A stretch of 64,000 nucleotides of DNA from Thiocystis violacea (GCF_016583565.1 NZ_NRRF01000024.1:1-64000); one strand, 5' to 3'. Shown: positions 1 through 8,274, numbered from the stretch's first letter. Numbers and translations are program-made. Notes: a model not told the origin generated them from the letters alone.

Positions 1-348
1 CAGCTTCACCCCTTCGCGGACCGCAGGCTCGCACGCCAGGGCGATGATGGCGCAGATCTGCTCGGGGGTGAAGGTCGGCGGTGTCCCCGAACGCGGCTCA
101 TCGCTCAGACGCTCGAGCACCGGGTGATCCGCGCGCTCGCGCCAGCGGCGGCGCCAGCGTTGGACCAACGAGCGACTGACCTGCAACGTGGCGGCCGTTT
201 CGTGCATCCCCTTGCCGGCGTCGGCGGCGAGAATGATTCGGGCTCGGATCGCCAGTTGCTGCGCCGTGGTGTGCTGACGCACCAACGCCTCCAACTGGGT
301 ACGTTCTTTGTCGGTGAGGGAAACGGGAATCGGGGTGCAGCGTGGCAT
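1..348 (-). CDS. IS630-type transposase, N-terminal part (cut by window edge)
   Basis: An open minus-strand frame starts at ATG 346-348 and reads without a stop to base 1. It gives 116 residues beginning MPRCTPIPVSLTDKERTQLE. The segment 'AGKGMHETAATLQVSRSLVQ' followed by 'RWRRRWRE' is a helix-turn-helix of the kind found at the N-terminus of IS630/Tc1-mariner transposases. The region 'HPVLERLSDEPRSGTPPTFT' leading into 'EQICAIIALAC' is the usual linker before the DDE domain. The catalytic domain lies outside the window, so it cannot be judged whether the gene is intact. The element adjoins the dnd-like operon and may mark the edge of an island. Confidence 0.8.
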   Translation of the reverse strand, partial: MPRCTPIPVSLTDKERTQLEALVRQHTTAQQLAIRARIILAADAGKGMHETAATLQVSRSLVQRWRRRWRERADHPVLERLSDEPRSGTPPTFTPEQICAIIALACEPAVREGVKL

Positions 349-681
349 CGTGTCATCAACTCGTCGGCGAAACTCAAGACAGATGAGTAGGATGCCATCG
401 ATCGCCCAGAAACAGTATTAGGACTTTCACTCTAGACCACTAGTGCGCGCCCCTGCGCCTGATGGTGCTGACGGAGATACTGCTGCCATGAATAGACGGG
501 CACCTTTGGGAAATGATCCGGCCCGAGACTGACGTGCAGAGGCTTGTCGTCACCGCAACAGTTGAGGGCATCATAACGCTCGGCCCGTGCCGACATGCTG
601 AGAAGAGCCGCGCTAGCTTGGGTCGCACCGCAGACGATATTGAGCAAGGGTTACGCACCGAGTAGCGTCATTCACGCCTCG
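349..681. other. Gap between IS630 element and DUF4435 gene; no convincing gene
   Basis: This 333-base stretch should contain the outer end of the IS630-type element, but only one end of the element is visible, so its inverted repeat cannot be defined. A minus-strand open frame at 432-647 (71 residues, MLNIVCGATQASAALLS...) lies just downstream of the DUF4435 stop codon. I do not recognise it. It has no clear ribosome binding site and may be a fragment of a gene broken by insertion. No strong terminator was seen after the DUF4435 gene. Confidence 0.4.
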
Positions 682-1548
682 CTAGGGGCTTATCAGCTGG
701 AAGAAGAAATCGTCCAACACAGCGTTGAGCACTCCGCAGTCTCGCGTCAGCCTTGCCAGATGAAAACGGATGTCTCTGGCCTTGCCGAGCTGATAGTGGT
801 GTATCAGCCAGACCAGGAATCGCTTGCCGTCGATCCCTCGAATCAGATCCAGCCAGTGGGTGGTGCTTCGATCATGGTGCGCGCCGCCGAAGCTAACGAT
901 ACGCTCGATGCAGATATCCAGCGACTCCGCTGCCTCGGGCGACAACCGAGTCTCGATTTGCTGAGCGACCTGGGCGTGATTGACGAGGAAGGTCTGATTC
1001 AGACCATGACCCATGTCGAGCTTGCGCAACCCGTAGGAGGTCAGTAGCAGACTTCCGGCCACCAGAGGGAGCAGATCGCAAAGGATGTCGAACAACTCCC
1101 GGTTGACATCCTCTTCTTCTCGCTTGCCTCGGCCTTGCTCGTCGGCGAGAAAGGACTCGACGACCAAGGGGTGCAGCAGATAGTTTTCGATCTCCCAGCA
1201 ACGCAGCACGTAGATCCGATCCCCGAAGGGAGATCGGTTGGAGCAAGACGCATCGGCCGTATCGAAGAAGGCATCCCAGTGGGATCGAGCCGCCAAGCTG
1301 TCCCTGTCGAGAATCCCCACCGCATCGATCCCATTCTCGACATCTTTATCGACCTGAGCGATGACTCGGTTACATCCGCCCCCTAGATCATCTCCAGCGG
1401 CCAGGAACTCGACCTTGGCGCCTCGGTCGTTGAACCAACGCTCCGCGAGAATCTGGACGTCCTCCTCGGATTCCAGGTAGACATAGCGCTTTGCGACATA
1501 GCGCCGTTCGGCAAGGTCGCCGGATTCGAGATTCTTCAAGCTCGCCAC
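682..1548 (-). CDS. DUF4435 (Toprim-like) protein, AriB-like effector candidate
   Basis: This 288-residue protein has the layout of DUF4435 proteins. 'YVYLESEEDVQIL' (residues 22-34) carries the first acidic residues, 'GILDRD' (78-83) gives a DxD pair, and 'CWEIENYLLHP' (117-127) is the family's conserved 'EIENYLL' box. DUF4435 has a Toprim-like fold, and in PARIS systems it is the toxic nuclease subunit AriB, held by an AAA ATPase (AriA). The gene starts with GTG behind an AGAGGGA ribosome binding site. It lies 24 bases after an AAA ATPase gene, as in PARIS. It is the last gene of the dnd-like operon, so it may be the restriction or abortive-infection arm. The family assignment is fairly firm; the effector role is inferred. 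Confidence 0.75.
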   Translation of the reverse strand: MASLKNLESGDLAERRYVAKRYVYLESEEDVQILAERWFNDRGAKVEFLAAGDDLGGGCNRVIAQVDKDVENGIDAVGILDRDSLAARSHWDAFFDTADASCSNRSPFGDRIYVLRCWEIENYLLHPLVVESFLADEQGRGKREEEDVNRELFDILCDLLPLVAGSLLLTSYGLRKLDMGHGLNQTFLVNHAQVAQQIETRLSPEAAESLDICIERIVSFGGAHHDRSTTHWLDLIRGIDGKRFLVWLIHHYQLGKARDIRFHLARLTRDCGVLNAVLDDFFFQLISP

Positions 1549-1572
1549 AGTTCCCTCTCAGCCTCTGGAGCG

Positions 1573-2769
1573 TTAGACGACGCCCGTCTCGATGATGTGT
1601 CCACCCTTGCGGAGCCCCTTCTCCGGGATATCGTGGCCGAAGGCGGGGATCAGCTCCCGAGCATGGGTGCTGGCGATGATGGTCAATCCCGGATGATCAA
1701 CGGCGAGCTGCTTGAAGACGGCAAGCGTTCGATGCTGCCAAATCGAATGCAAATGGATGTCCAGCTCGTCCACCAGCAGCAGGGTATTGCGCGTCATGTG
1801 GATACCGGCCCGCAGATAGAGCTGCACCAGACTCTTCTCTCCGCTGCTGAGTCGATCCAGTCGATGCGGATGCTCGCCGTTGACGACCAATGCCTCCGGT
1901 GGCTGCTTGCGCACACCTTTTAGGAACTTGGGGCTTTCAGCGAAGACGCGCGCGTTGATCACCTCGATAGCCCGCTCGTAACGACCGTCGTCGAGCCACT
2001 TGAGCCAAACCAGCAGATTGTCCAGAGAGTCCTGCCAACCCCGACTCTCGGTGCCGAAGCGGAGCAGGGGACGGTATCCCCAACTCGGGGGCTGCATGAC
2101 ACCACGGTTCCAGTCCTCGATCTTCGAGATGTCCCGATAGGCCGAGAAATGCAGCAGGGTGGGCATGGTCAGCGGATCGTCTTCGAAGGCGATCGGCGCC
2201 TGGTCCATGTGCGCGCGCATCGCCGCGAGCAGATCGGCAACGAAGCCGTCGTCGACCAAACCGTCGACCATCATTGAGAGTCCTCGCGGCAACCCGTTAC
2301 TTACGGTCCTACCACCAACAGGTGACAAGCGACCGCTGGCATGCCGGATGAAGCCGAACAGGCTGCGTGCATAGGCACCGAATTGACCGAGCCTCGTCTC
2401 GCCCCAGGGATTGAGCGTCCATGGCTCATCGCGGCCTGCCACCAGTGAAAGCACCCGTGTCTGCTCCCTGCCTTCGCTGTGCGTGCGCACGAGAAAATCC
2501 CACTGCGCCCGCCCGGCGCCCGAATCCAGGTCCTCGAAGCCCAGATGCTCGGGGTCTCGCAGCTCGAACAGCCCCATCAAGACCGCCATCAGATCGAGCA
2601 AGGTGGTCTTGCCCATTCCGTTCTTGGAGAGCAGCAGATAGAAATTACAGGGCTCGCCATCGGCGTCCGTGAAGTCGAGCTGGAAGGGCTCGGACTGAAA
2701 GGGTCCAATGCCCTCGACGGTCAGGAACAGGGGTCTGAAATCGAGCACCAGGAAGTTGTCGTCGATCAT
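1573..2769 (-). CDS. AAA/ABC-type ATPase, AriA-like partner of DUF4435 protein
   Basis: This 398-residue ATPase has Walker A 'SKNGMGKTT' (48-56), an ABC-type signature 'LSSGEKS' (from about 307), Walker B 'LLLVDELDIHLH' (Asp334-Glu335) and a switch histidine in 'IIASTHARELI'. This is the single-chain SMC/ABC-like AAA type found in OLD, PARIS AriA and many defence ATPases. It lacks its own nuclease domain, which appears to be supplied by the DUF4435 gene downstream. The start codon overlaps the stop of the DndE-FtsK gene (ATGA), so the two are translationally coupled. Family knowledge suggests a sensor or NTPase scaffold that releases or activates the Toprim-like protein. That function is inferred from the pairing and not from sequence identity to a characterised AriA. 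Confidence 0.8.
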   Translation of the reverse strand: MIDDNFLVLDFRPLFLTVEGIGPFQSEPFQLDFTDADGEPCNFYLLLSKNGMGKTTLLDLMAVLMGLFELRDPEHLGFEDLDSGAGRAQWDFLVRTHSEGREQTRVLSLVAGRDEPWTLNPWGETRLGQFGAYARSLFGFIRHASGRLSPVGGRTVSNGLPRGLSMMVDGLVDDGFVADLLAAMRAHMDQAPIAFEDDPLTMPTLLHFSAYRDISKIEDWNRGVMQPPSWGYRPLLRFGTESRGWQDSLDNLLVWLKWLDDGRYERAIEVINARVFAESPKFLKGVRKQPPEALVVNGEHPHRLDRLSSGEKSLVQLYLRAGIHMTRNTLLLVDELDIHLHSIWQHRTLAVFKQLAVDHPGLTIIASTHARELIPAFGHDIPEKGLRKGGHIIETGVV

Positions 2770-4283
2770 TGAGCCCCCCCATTGAACACAGTCACAGCCG
2801 CGGCGATATCGTCCGCCATCACGCGCACGCCATGGACCCGCACCGGCTCAGCCTGTCCGGTGGCGACCAGCATGTCGCCCATCCCGGTCAGGCGCTCGGC
2901 CCCGGTGCGGTCCAGGATGATCTTGGGTTCGGACGCCTTTTGCACGGTCAGGGCGATACGCGCCGGAATGTTCGAGCGCAAGAGGCCGGAGAAGGTGGCC
3001 GCATCCGGCCGCTGCGTGGCGAGCACCAGATGGATTCCGGTGGCTCTGGCCTTTTGTGCGAGCCGGACCAGGGGCTCCTCGGTCGCGCGCGACTGCATCA
3101 GAAGATCGGCAAGCTCCTCGACGAAGACGGCGATGTAAGGCAGATCCTTGGCGCCTTTGGCATGGGCCTCGGCGAGATCCCGAGCCCCCAGCTCGGCGAG
3201 CCGGGTGATCCGCTCGTCCATCTCGTCGACCAATGCCTGGAGCGTGCATAGGGCGGACTCGGTATCGCTGAAGACCTCACCACCATAGAGCCCCAGCAGA
3301 CCCTTGTAGGCCTCGAATTCCACCCGTTTAGGGTCGATCAGGCAGAGCTGCAATCGATCGCGGGAGGGGCCGCGCAGCAGGGACACCAGCAGCGCGTGCA
3401 GACAGACGCTCTTACCGCTGCCCGTGGTGCCGCCCACAAGCAGGTGCGGGGCACGCGCCAGATCGAGCATGACAGGCTCCCCCAGCACGTCCACCCCCGG
3501 CCAGACCGGAAGCACTCCTTCCGAGCCATTGGACGCGATCCATTCGACCAAGCGGCTGCCTGGGATGGTCTCCCAGGTGTCTCGTGGACGCGGTACGTCG
3601 AGACCGATGACCTTGGACTCCCTCGTCGGGGCGGTGAAGATCCCCTGCTCCTGGAGCCCCAAGGAGAAGCTCAGTTTTTCCAGTCCGCGCTTGAGCCGGT
3701 CCAGGTCGTTGACGTCCGGCAGATGGAGCTGGAAGCGGGTCAGCCTAGGGCCATGAAGTGTCTTCTGGATCTCTCCCCGAACTCCGATCTCCGTCAGCCC
3801 TCGCTCCAACTCTTCAGTCAGCGTGAGCTCCTGCGCGAGGGAGCCCTGGTGCTGGGAGAACAGCTCTTGGTAGAGAAAGTCGTGAAAGTCGTGGCCGACT
3901 CGCCAGCCGGTGCGAAACTCGCGCAAACCGCGCCGGATATGACGCTGTAGCAGACGCTTATAGACGTTGGTGTCTGCGAACAGATCCGTCTCATGGTAGA
4001 CGCTTAGCAGGGCGCGAATGGCAGCATCGTAATCTTGTCTAGGCTCGTGATCGGCACCCGAACCGAGTCCGCGCCCGGTCACCTGCTCCAGGTGGTACTC
4101 GGAGCCGTTTTTTCGGTCTTCGATGCGGTCCAGGGAATCGCTCGGTGGCGTCGCGATATGCAGGGAGTGAGCAAGTGCAAGCCGCAGCACGCTCCACTTG
4201 GGCACATTGCGCACGGCCAAGCCCTTTTCCAGCACAAGCCGGATGGTCTCTTCGTCATCGCCTCCGGTGTAGATGTCAGCCAT
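2766..4283 (-). CDS. DndE-like domain fused to FtsK/HerA-type DNA translocase
   Basis: The protein has 505 residues. Residues 1-130 resemble DndE: 'KWSVLRLALAHSLHI' (29-43) is the DndE-type helix, and 'DLFADTNVYKRLLQRHIRRG' follows (100-119). Residues 270-490 are an FtsK/SpoIIIE motor with Walker A 'GGTTGSGKS' (284-292), Walker B 'YIAVFVEELADLL' (393-405) and the FtsK box 'GIHLVLATQRPDA' (416-428). No membrane segments or gamma domain are visible, so it is not the cell-division translocase. DndE binds nicked DNA in phosphorothioate systems; an attached motor could move along DNA while sites are modified or scanned. The gene overlaps dndD by 8 bases and the ATPase gene by 4, which indicates coupled expression. 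The FtsK half is certain; the DndE half rests on motif resemblance and position. Confidence 0.85.
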   Translation of the reverse strand: MADIYTGGDDEETIRLVLEKGLAVRNVPKWSVLRLALAHSLHIATPPSDSLDRIEDRKNGSEYHLEQVTGRGLGSGADHEPRQDYDAAIRALLSVYHETDLFADTNVYKRLLQRHIRRGLREFRTGWRVGHDFHDFLYQELFSQHQGSLAQELTLTEELERGLTEIGVRGEIQKTLHGPRLTRFQLHLPDVNDLDRLKRGLEKLSFSLGLQEQGIFTAPTRESKVIGLDVPRPRDTWETIPGSRLVEWIASNGSEGVLPVWPGVDVLGEPVMLDLARAPHLLVGGTTGSGKSVCLHALLVSLLRGPSRDRLQLCLIDPKRVEFEAYKGLLGLYGGEVFSDTESALCTLQALVDEMDERITRLAELGARDLAEAHAKGAKDLPYIAVFVEELADLLMQSRATEEPLVRLAQKARATGIHLVLATQRPDAATFSGLLRSNIPARIALTVQKASEPKIILDRTGAERLTGMGDMLVATGQAEPVRVHGVRVMADDIAAAVTVFNGGAQ

Positions 4284-6327
4284 TGGCGACCGTCCCCAGC
4301 GCCCCGTACATGGGCGCTTCTTCTAGTCTGGTATCCACCCCCGTTGGGTTGTTTAGTCTGTACTCTCGATAGAGGTGCGGCTCGATCAGGGCGTACTTCT
4401 CTCTGTCGATCTCGGCGTCCGTTGGCAGCACGATCACCTGCTCCGCGACCTGGGGATAGTAGCGGCGCAAGAGGTTGTCCTGATGCTCCCGATCGATTCG
4501 TGCCAGAGGCGTATCCACGATCAGCGGCACCTCTTTTCCGGAGACCTCCTTCAGCGCCCAGAGCAGCGCGGTTGCCGCCAATTGCTTCATGCCCGCGGAC
4601 AGGCTCCCCATTGCGATGGGTGTTCCATCCCGATCCAGGTAATGGATGCCGAAGTGGTCGTCCACCTGGATTCGATCGATCAGTCCATGAGAGGTCATTA
4701 GCTCCTTGAACCTGCGGTTCACGGCATTCTCGACCGCCCCTCGCTTTCGCCGCTTGAGCTCTTCCTTGTAGGCGATGAAGAGATCTCTGGTCTCCTGAGC
4801 AAGCCGCAAGCGACGCTCCGCCTGGGCACTCAGTGTCACCTGCTTCTCCTGCGAGCGAATCTCCTTCTCCTTGGCTTCGAGAGCCCCCCTCTGATCGTCG
4901 CGTTGCTTCACAGCCTGACGCGATTCGACATCGATGGCCCCGATTCGCTGGCGACGCTCATCGTTTTCGGCCTTTCTGCGTCGATACTCATCCTGCTCGT
5001 CGGCGGGCAGATTGCTCAGGTTCTCCAATCGATCTTCGACCTCGGCAAGACTGCGCTTGCTTCGGCTGATGCTCTTGAGACGCTCACCCTGTCCTCTGCG
5101 CTCTTCGTCCGACAGCGCGAAGTGTCCTAGGAGCGTACGGAGTTCGTGTGCCTCGCTGCGGTCCAGATGAAACAAGCCGTTCCCTAAATCCTCTGGTGCA
5201 GGGATGAAGGCGCGCAACAGCAAATCGAGCCGTCCCTTGTAGAAGCGTGCCTGCCCCTCGGTCAGTCGCGGCTGCGGAAAGGGCGGCTTGTCGAACAGAT
5301 CCTGCGGCAGACTGGCAAGCACCTCCCTAAGCGCATCCGCCTGGACTCCAGCCTCGCTCTCCAGCAGCTTCTTGAGCTCATCCATCGTCTGGCGAACCAA
5401 GCCTGGATTGACCAACAGGGGGGCCACTAGGGGTAGCGTATCGGCCAGCCAGGACTGCTCGTGCTCCAGTTGCTCGGTCAGGCGCTTGCGCTCGCCCGAG
5501 AGATGGGCCTCGTTTTGCGCCAGATTGGCGACCCGCCGCCTTTCCAGATAGGCATCTTCCTCTCGGACCAGACGCTCGAGGTCCCGCCGTTCCGTCGCAA
5601 GCGCCTCAATCGTCTCGTCGGCGGCAAGCAACATCGCCTCGATGTGGGCCTGATCCTTTTCTAGCTTTGCCAACTCCGCACGTGCGGCCCCTGGCATGGC
5701 TTCCTTGCGCCAGCCTTTACTGACTTGAGCCAACTGATCGATGAGGGTCTCGACGTGGGAGATATTGAGCAAACGCTCGATGTGCCGACTCGAACGGGTC
5801 CGGTTGGCCTCCGACAGATGCTGAAGTTGCTCGCCGTCGAAGAAAAAAAACGGGATATAGTCCTCGGGCAAGCGCTCATTCAGAAACCGCTGGGCCTCGT
5901 CCCCCTCCAAGTGACGGGAAGCGTCCCCTCGCAGATCGACCTGCAGGCGCTCCTGGTATCCGTCCCCCTCGATTTGCCAGCTGCGTACGGCCTCTACCTC
6001 GCCGATCGGCTCATCCCAGGTGATAGCGACGCGGGCATCCCGTTCACCTGCGGCCCGAGCCACCCGATTGAAGATGCCCATCCAGTCCTCGCCGACACCC
6101 AGGACATACTGCTTAGGCCGCAGCTCGCTTCCTTGCTGTACGGCGGAGCACATGTCCTTATTCGGACCGACGAAGAGTAGCTTGACCGCATTGATGAAGC
6201 TGGTCTTACCGTACCCGTTGCGACCACTGATCAGCGCGATGTTTCGCCCGGGGACGGCGCCCTCAAGATCGATCCGCGTATCCCGATAGGAGAAGAGGTT
6301 CTTGAGATGGATGCGGCGGAACCTCAC
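4276..6327 (-). CDS. dndD: DNA sulfur modification protein DndD (SMC-like ATPase)
   Basis: The 683-residue protein begins 'MRFRRIHLKNLFSYRD', typical of DndD/RecF-like ATPases. It has Walker A 'SGRNGYGKTS' (34-43), a long central coiled coil rich in Glu, Arg and Lys (about 200-560), an ABC signature 'SLSAGMKQL' (575-583) and Walker B 'VPLIVDTPLARID' (Asp605). 'FFFFDGEQLQHLSE' is a DndD hallmark. DndD is the nicking or ATP-consuming subunit of phosphorothioate modification. The start is GTG overlapping the stop of the preceding small gene (GTGA), and the end overlaps the DndE-FtsK gene by 8 bases. Length and domain order look complete. Confidence 0.9.
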   Translation of the reverse strand: MRFRRIHLKNLFSYRDTRIDLEGAVPGRNIALISGRNGYGKTSFINAVKLLFVGPNKDMCSAVQQGSELRPKQYVLGVGEDWMGIFNRVARAAGERDARVAITWDEPIGEVEAVRSWQIEGDGYQERLQVDLRGDASRHLEGDEAQRFLNERLPEDYIPFFFFDGEQLQHLSEANRTRSSRHIERLLNISHVETLIDQLAQVSKGWRKEAMPGAARAELAKLEKDQAHIEAMLLAADETIEALATERRDLERLVREEDAYLERRRVANLAQNEAHLSGERKRLTEQLEHEQSWLADTLPLVAPLLVNPGLVRQTMDELKKLLESEAGVQADALREVLASLPQDLFDKPPFPQPRLTEGQARFYKGRLDLLLRAFIPAPEDLGNGLFHLDRSEAHELRTLLGHFALSDEERRGQGERLKSISRSKRSLAEVEDRLENLSNLPADEQDEYRRRKAENDERRQRIGAIDVESRQAVKQRDDQRGALEAKEKEIRSQEKQVTLSAQAERRLRLAQETRDLFIAYKEELKRRKRGAVENAVNRRFKELMTSHGLIDRIQVDDHFGIHYLDRDGTPIAMGSLSAGMKQLAATALLWALKEVSGKEVPLIVDTPLARIDREHQDNLLRRYYPQVAEQVIVLPTDAEIDREKYALIEPHLYREYRLNNPTGVDTRLEEAPMYGALGTVANG

Positions 6328-6545
6328 TGGCTCGTCTCCGCAGCCTCGGCGTTCGTCGCCGACGCTTGAATTGCCTGCTCGATATCGTGCTGCAGTGCTG
6401 TCTTGCTTCCCCAGATGCGAAGATCCGGGTATTCATGCAGCACCAGGCCCAAGAGCTTATCGACCAGCTCTGGGTCCAGATCGCGCTCGGCCAGCAGGCC
6501 CTCCAATACCTCCTGCTCCAGCGGGGGTAGATCGATGTTCGGCAT
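6324..6545 (-). CDS. Small Dnd-associated acidic protein
   Basis: This gene encodes 73 residues if started at ATG 6543-6545 (MPNIDLPPLEQEVLEGLLAE...). An alternative TTG start at 6584 has a good GGAGAG site and adds 13 residues. The product is acidic and helical, with no catalytic motif. Small proteins of this size sit between dndC- and dndD-like genes in other DNA sulfur modification loci, where their role is unknown; the assignment here rests on size and position. Its stop codon overlaps the dndD GTG start, so it is co-translated with dndD. It could serve as an adaptor between the sulfurtransferase and the ATPase, but nothing in the sequence proves this. Confidence 0.65.
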   Translation of the reverse strand: MPNIDLPPLEQEVLEGLLAERDLDPELVDKLLGLVLHEYPDLRIWGSKTALQHDIEQAIQASATNAEAAETSQ

Positions 6546-6614
6546 GGGGTCGACCCTTCTTCCGTATGAGGACGCAATTTCCAATGCGCTCTCCTTCAGG
6601 TCGGAGTCGGCGCT

Positions 6615-7655
6615 CTATTGAGCCTGAATATACGCAATTTCCTCGTCCGAGATCAGCGCTTCGCCGACCTTACGCTCCAATGCCAAGAGGTCTCCGAGCA
6701 GACGCTGCCGGACCTCTGGCCGAAAGGGGCCTGGCCCCTTGGATCCGCCCTTCCGGTGAACCATGCGCTGCCCGTTGTCCTCGCGGATCGCCTTTAGCTC
6801 GTCTCGAAACCGCTTCAGCGGCTCGAAACGCTCCTCGCCGGACGCGATGAAGCCTTGCATCGATTTGTCCTCCTTGACGACGGTGCAGGTCCAGCACCCG
6901 AAACGACTGCCGCCACAGGATGGCGTCGAGAGATCGAAGACCACCGGACACTCACCACCAGACGCCTGGCGATAAAGATTCAGAAGGAAGTCGTGATTGC
7001 CATCCCAGGGGGGCGGATTGTGGGCGATCAGATACTCCCAGACGTCGTCCGTGGTCCAGTCGACGATCGGCGTGGCCACCAGGGCGTTCGGGATCTCGTG
7101 ATGGGGATTGAGGCCGCGCGCGGTTTGCTCGCGCGCATTGATACGTCGCCCGCGCTCGGCGCTCTCCTCGATGCGCGTACCCAGCAGGAGGACCACACTG
7201 CCGTGCCGTCGCGTGATGCCTTCGATCAGCCGGCGACTCGGCTTGATCTTCATGTTGGTCGTGCACCAACGGAACCATCGTGTCGGCGATGGATAACCCT
7301 GACCGATGAGCTTGCTCCAGAAGGTCTGATCGACCTCGGGCTTGACCAGATGCACGGTCAGGTTCGGCAGCGCATCGCGCGCGCTGGCTCGAATCGCTGT
7401 CAGGGCGTCAGCCAGATAAGCGCTGACATTGGGAGCCTCGACTCCTGTATCGGAAGCGATAACGAAAACTGGCTTCGCCTCCTCGTCCTTGAGTTCTAAG
7501 AGCAGGGAGTAGACGAGCTGAAGCAGAACAGTGGAGTCCTTCCCCCCGGAAAACGCCACGACCCAAGGTCGACGGTCTTGTCGATAGAGACTTCTCAGGC
7601 GGGCATAGGCGCGTTGCTCAGGCGAGGACGCCACGACTTCTGGATCAGCGTTCAA
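6615..7655 (-). CDS. dndC: DNA sulfur modification protein DndC (PAPS reductase-like sulfurtransferase)
   Basis: The 346-residue protein has the PP-loop 'FSGGKDST' (35-42) preceded by 'RRPWVVA', as in DndC. It also has cysteines suited to an Fe-S cluster: Cys131 in 'RWCTTNMKIKP', Cys236, and Cys247/Cys254/Cys257 in 'SCGGSRFGCWTC'. DndC binds ATP and a 4Fe-4S cluster and activates the DNA backbone for sulfur insertion. At 346 residues it is shorter than many DndC proteins because the C-terminal extension is missing. The start is a TTG behind an AGGGAAGG ribosome binding site. It is the first gene of the operon. No cysteine desulfurase (dndA/iscS) or dndB regulator is adjacent, so a housekeeping IscS would have to supply sulfur. 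Confidence 0.88.
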   Translation of the reverse strand: MNADPEVVASSPEQRAYARLRSLYRQDRRPWVVAFSGGKDSTVLLQLVYSLLLELKDEEAKPVFVIASDTGVEAPNVSAYLADALTAIRASARDALPNLTVHLVKPEVDQTFWSKLIGQGYPSPTRWFRWCTTNMKIKPSRRLIEGITRRHGSVVLLLGTRIEESAERGRRINAREQTARGLNPHHEIPNALVATPIVDWTTDDVWEYLIAHNPPPWDGNHDFLLNLYRQASGGECPVVFDLSTPSCGGSRFGCWTCTVVKEDKSMQGFIASGEERFEPLKRFRDELKAIREDNGQRMVHRKGGSKGPGPFRPEVRQRLLGDLLALERKVGEALISDEEIAYIQAQ

Positions 7656-7959
7656 TGACCTTCCCTGCGTGGCTGTGTTGCAAAGGGGAGACGGCTACTT
7701 TGATCATGGGAAATCTGTCCACGACTGCGGCGAGCGAGGCAAAGCAGACCGACAGAAGAGGCCCGAAAAAACTGCGCACGCCTTGACATCTTAATCTTGC
7801 GTCCATTCGACACTTTTTAGTCCGAGACGGCCCGTCCGATTCCCCACTGCGAACAACCCGCGGAACCGCGAAAACTGCGCCTGTAGCCACCCCTTGAGTG
7901 GCTAAACCATGGAGAGGCGCGAGAGCCTGCCCATACCCGCCGAGCACGGGACTCAGCCG
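7656..7959. other. Upstream region of dndC; possible repeat remnant
   Basis: This 304-base gap lies between dndC and fmdB and must carry the promoter of the dnd-like operon. On the minus strand, bases 7680-7800 read as an open frame that ends just inside dndC (...'FASLAAVVDRFPMIKVAVSP'...). It has no ribosome binding site or recognisable family, and may be the end of a mobile or repeated element. A small hairpin, AGCCAC/GTGGCT, lies near 7885-7904 and could end fmdB transcription, but it lacks a clear T-run. Confidence 0.35.
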
Positions 7960-8274
7960 TCAGGCCGCCGTCTTTGCCGCAGGCTTGGAATCGGCCGGCT
8001 TGTCGCCGCCGCTCTTGGTGTCCTTGCCGCCGGAGCCTTCGGACTTGGCGGATTCCTTCTTCTCGCCACCGTCGTGCAGGTTTTTCTTGTTGCCCTTCTT
8101 GAAGTCGGTTTCGTACCAGCCGCCACCCTTGAGGCGGAAACCCGCGGCGGAAATCAGCTTCTTCAGCGCCGGCTTGCCGCACTCGGGACAGTCGATCAGC
8201 GGGGCATCGCTGATCTTCTGCATCTTTTCGAGTTCATGACCACATTCGTCGCAACGATATTCATAGATCGGCAT
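7960..8274 (-). CDS. FmdB family zinc-ribbon protein
   Basis: The chosen start gives 104 residues beginning 'MPIYEYRCDECGHELEKMQK', the diagnostic FmdB N-terminus. Zinc-ligand pairs are CxxC (8-11) and 'CPECGKP' (about 31-37). The C-terminal half is a low-complexity tail rich in Lys, Ser, Gly and Ala, common in proteobacterial FmdB proteins. The function is unknown; the family was named after a putative regulator of formamide metabolism. A longer reading frame to 8466 exists, but the ATG at 8274 has a GAGGAA ribosome binding site and matches the family start. In many gammaproteobacteria fmdB precedes aspS, which is not the case here. Confidence 0.88.
   Translation of the reverse strand: MPIYEYRCDECGHELEKMQKISDAPLIDCPECGKPALKKLISAAGFRLKGGGWYETDFKKGNKKNLHDGGEKKESAKSEGSGGKDTKSGGDKPADSKPAAKTAA

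Noticed and set aside
2766..4283. Cell-division translocase FtsK
   Set aside because: The motor domain is of FtsK type, but there are no N-terminal membrane helices or gamma domain, and the gene is embedded in a dnd-like operon.
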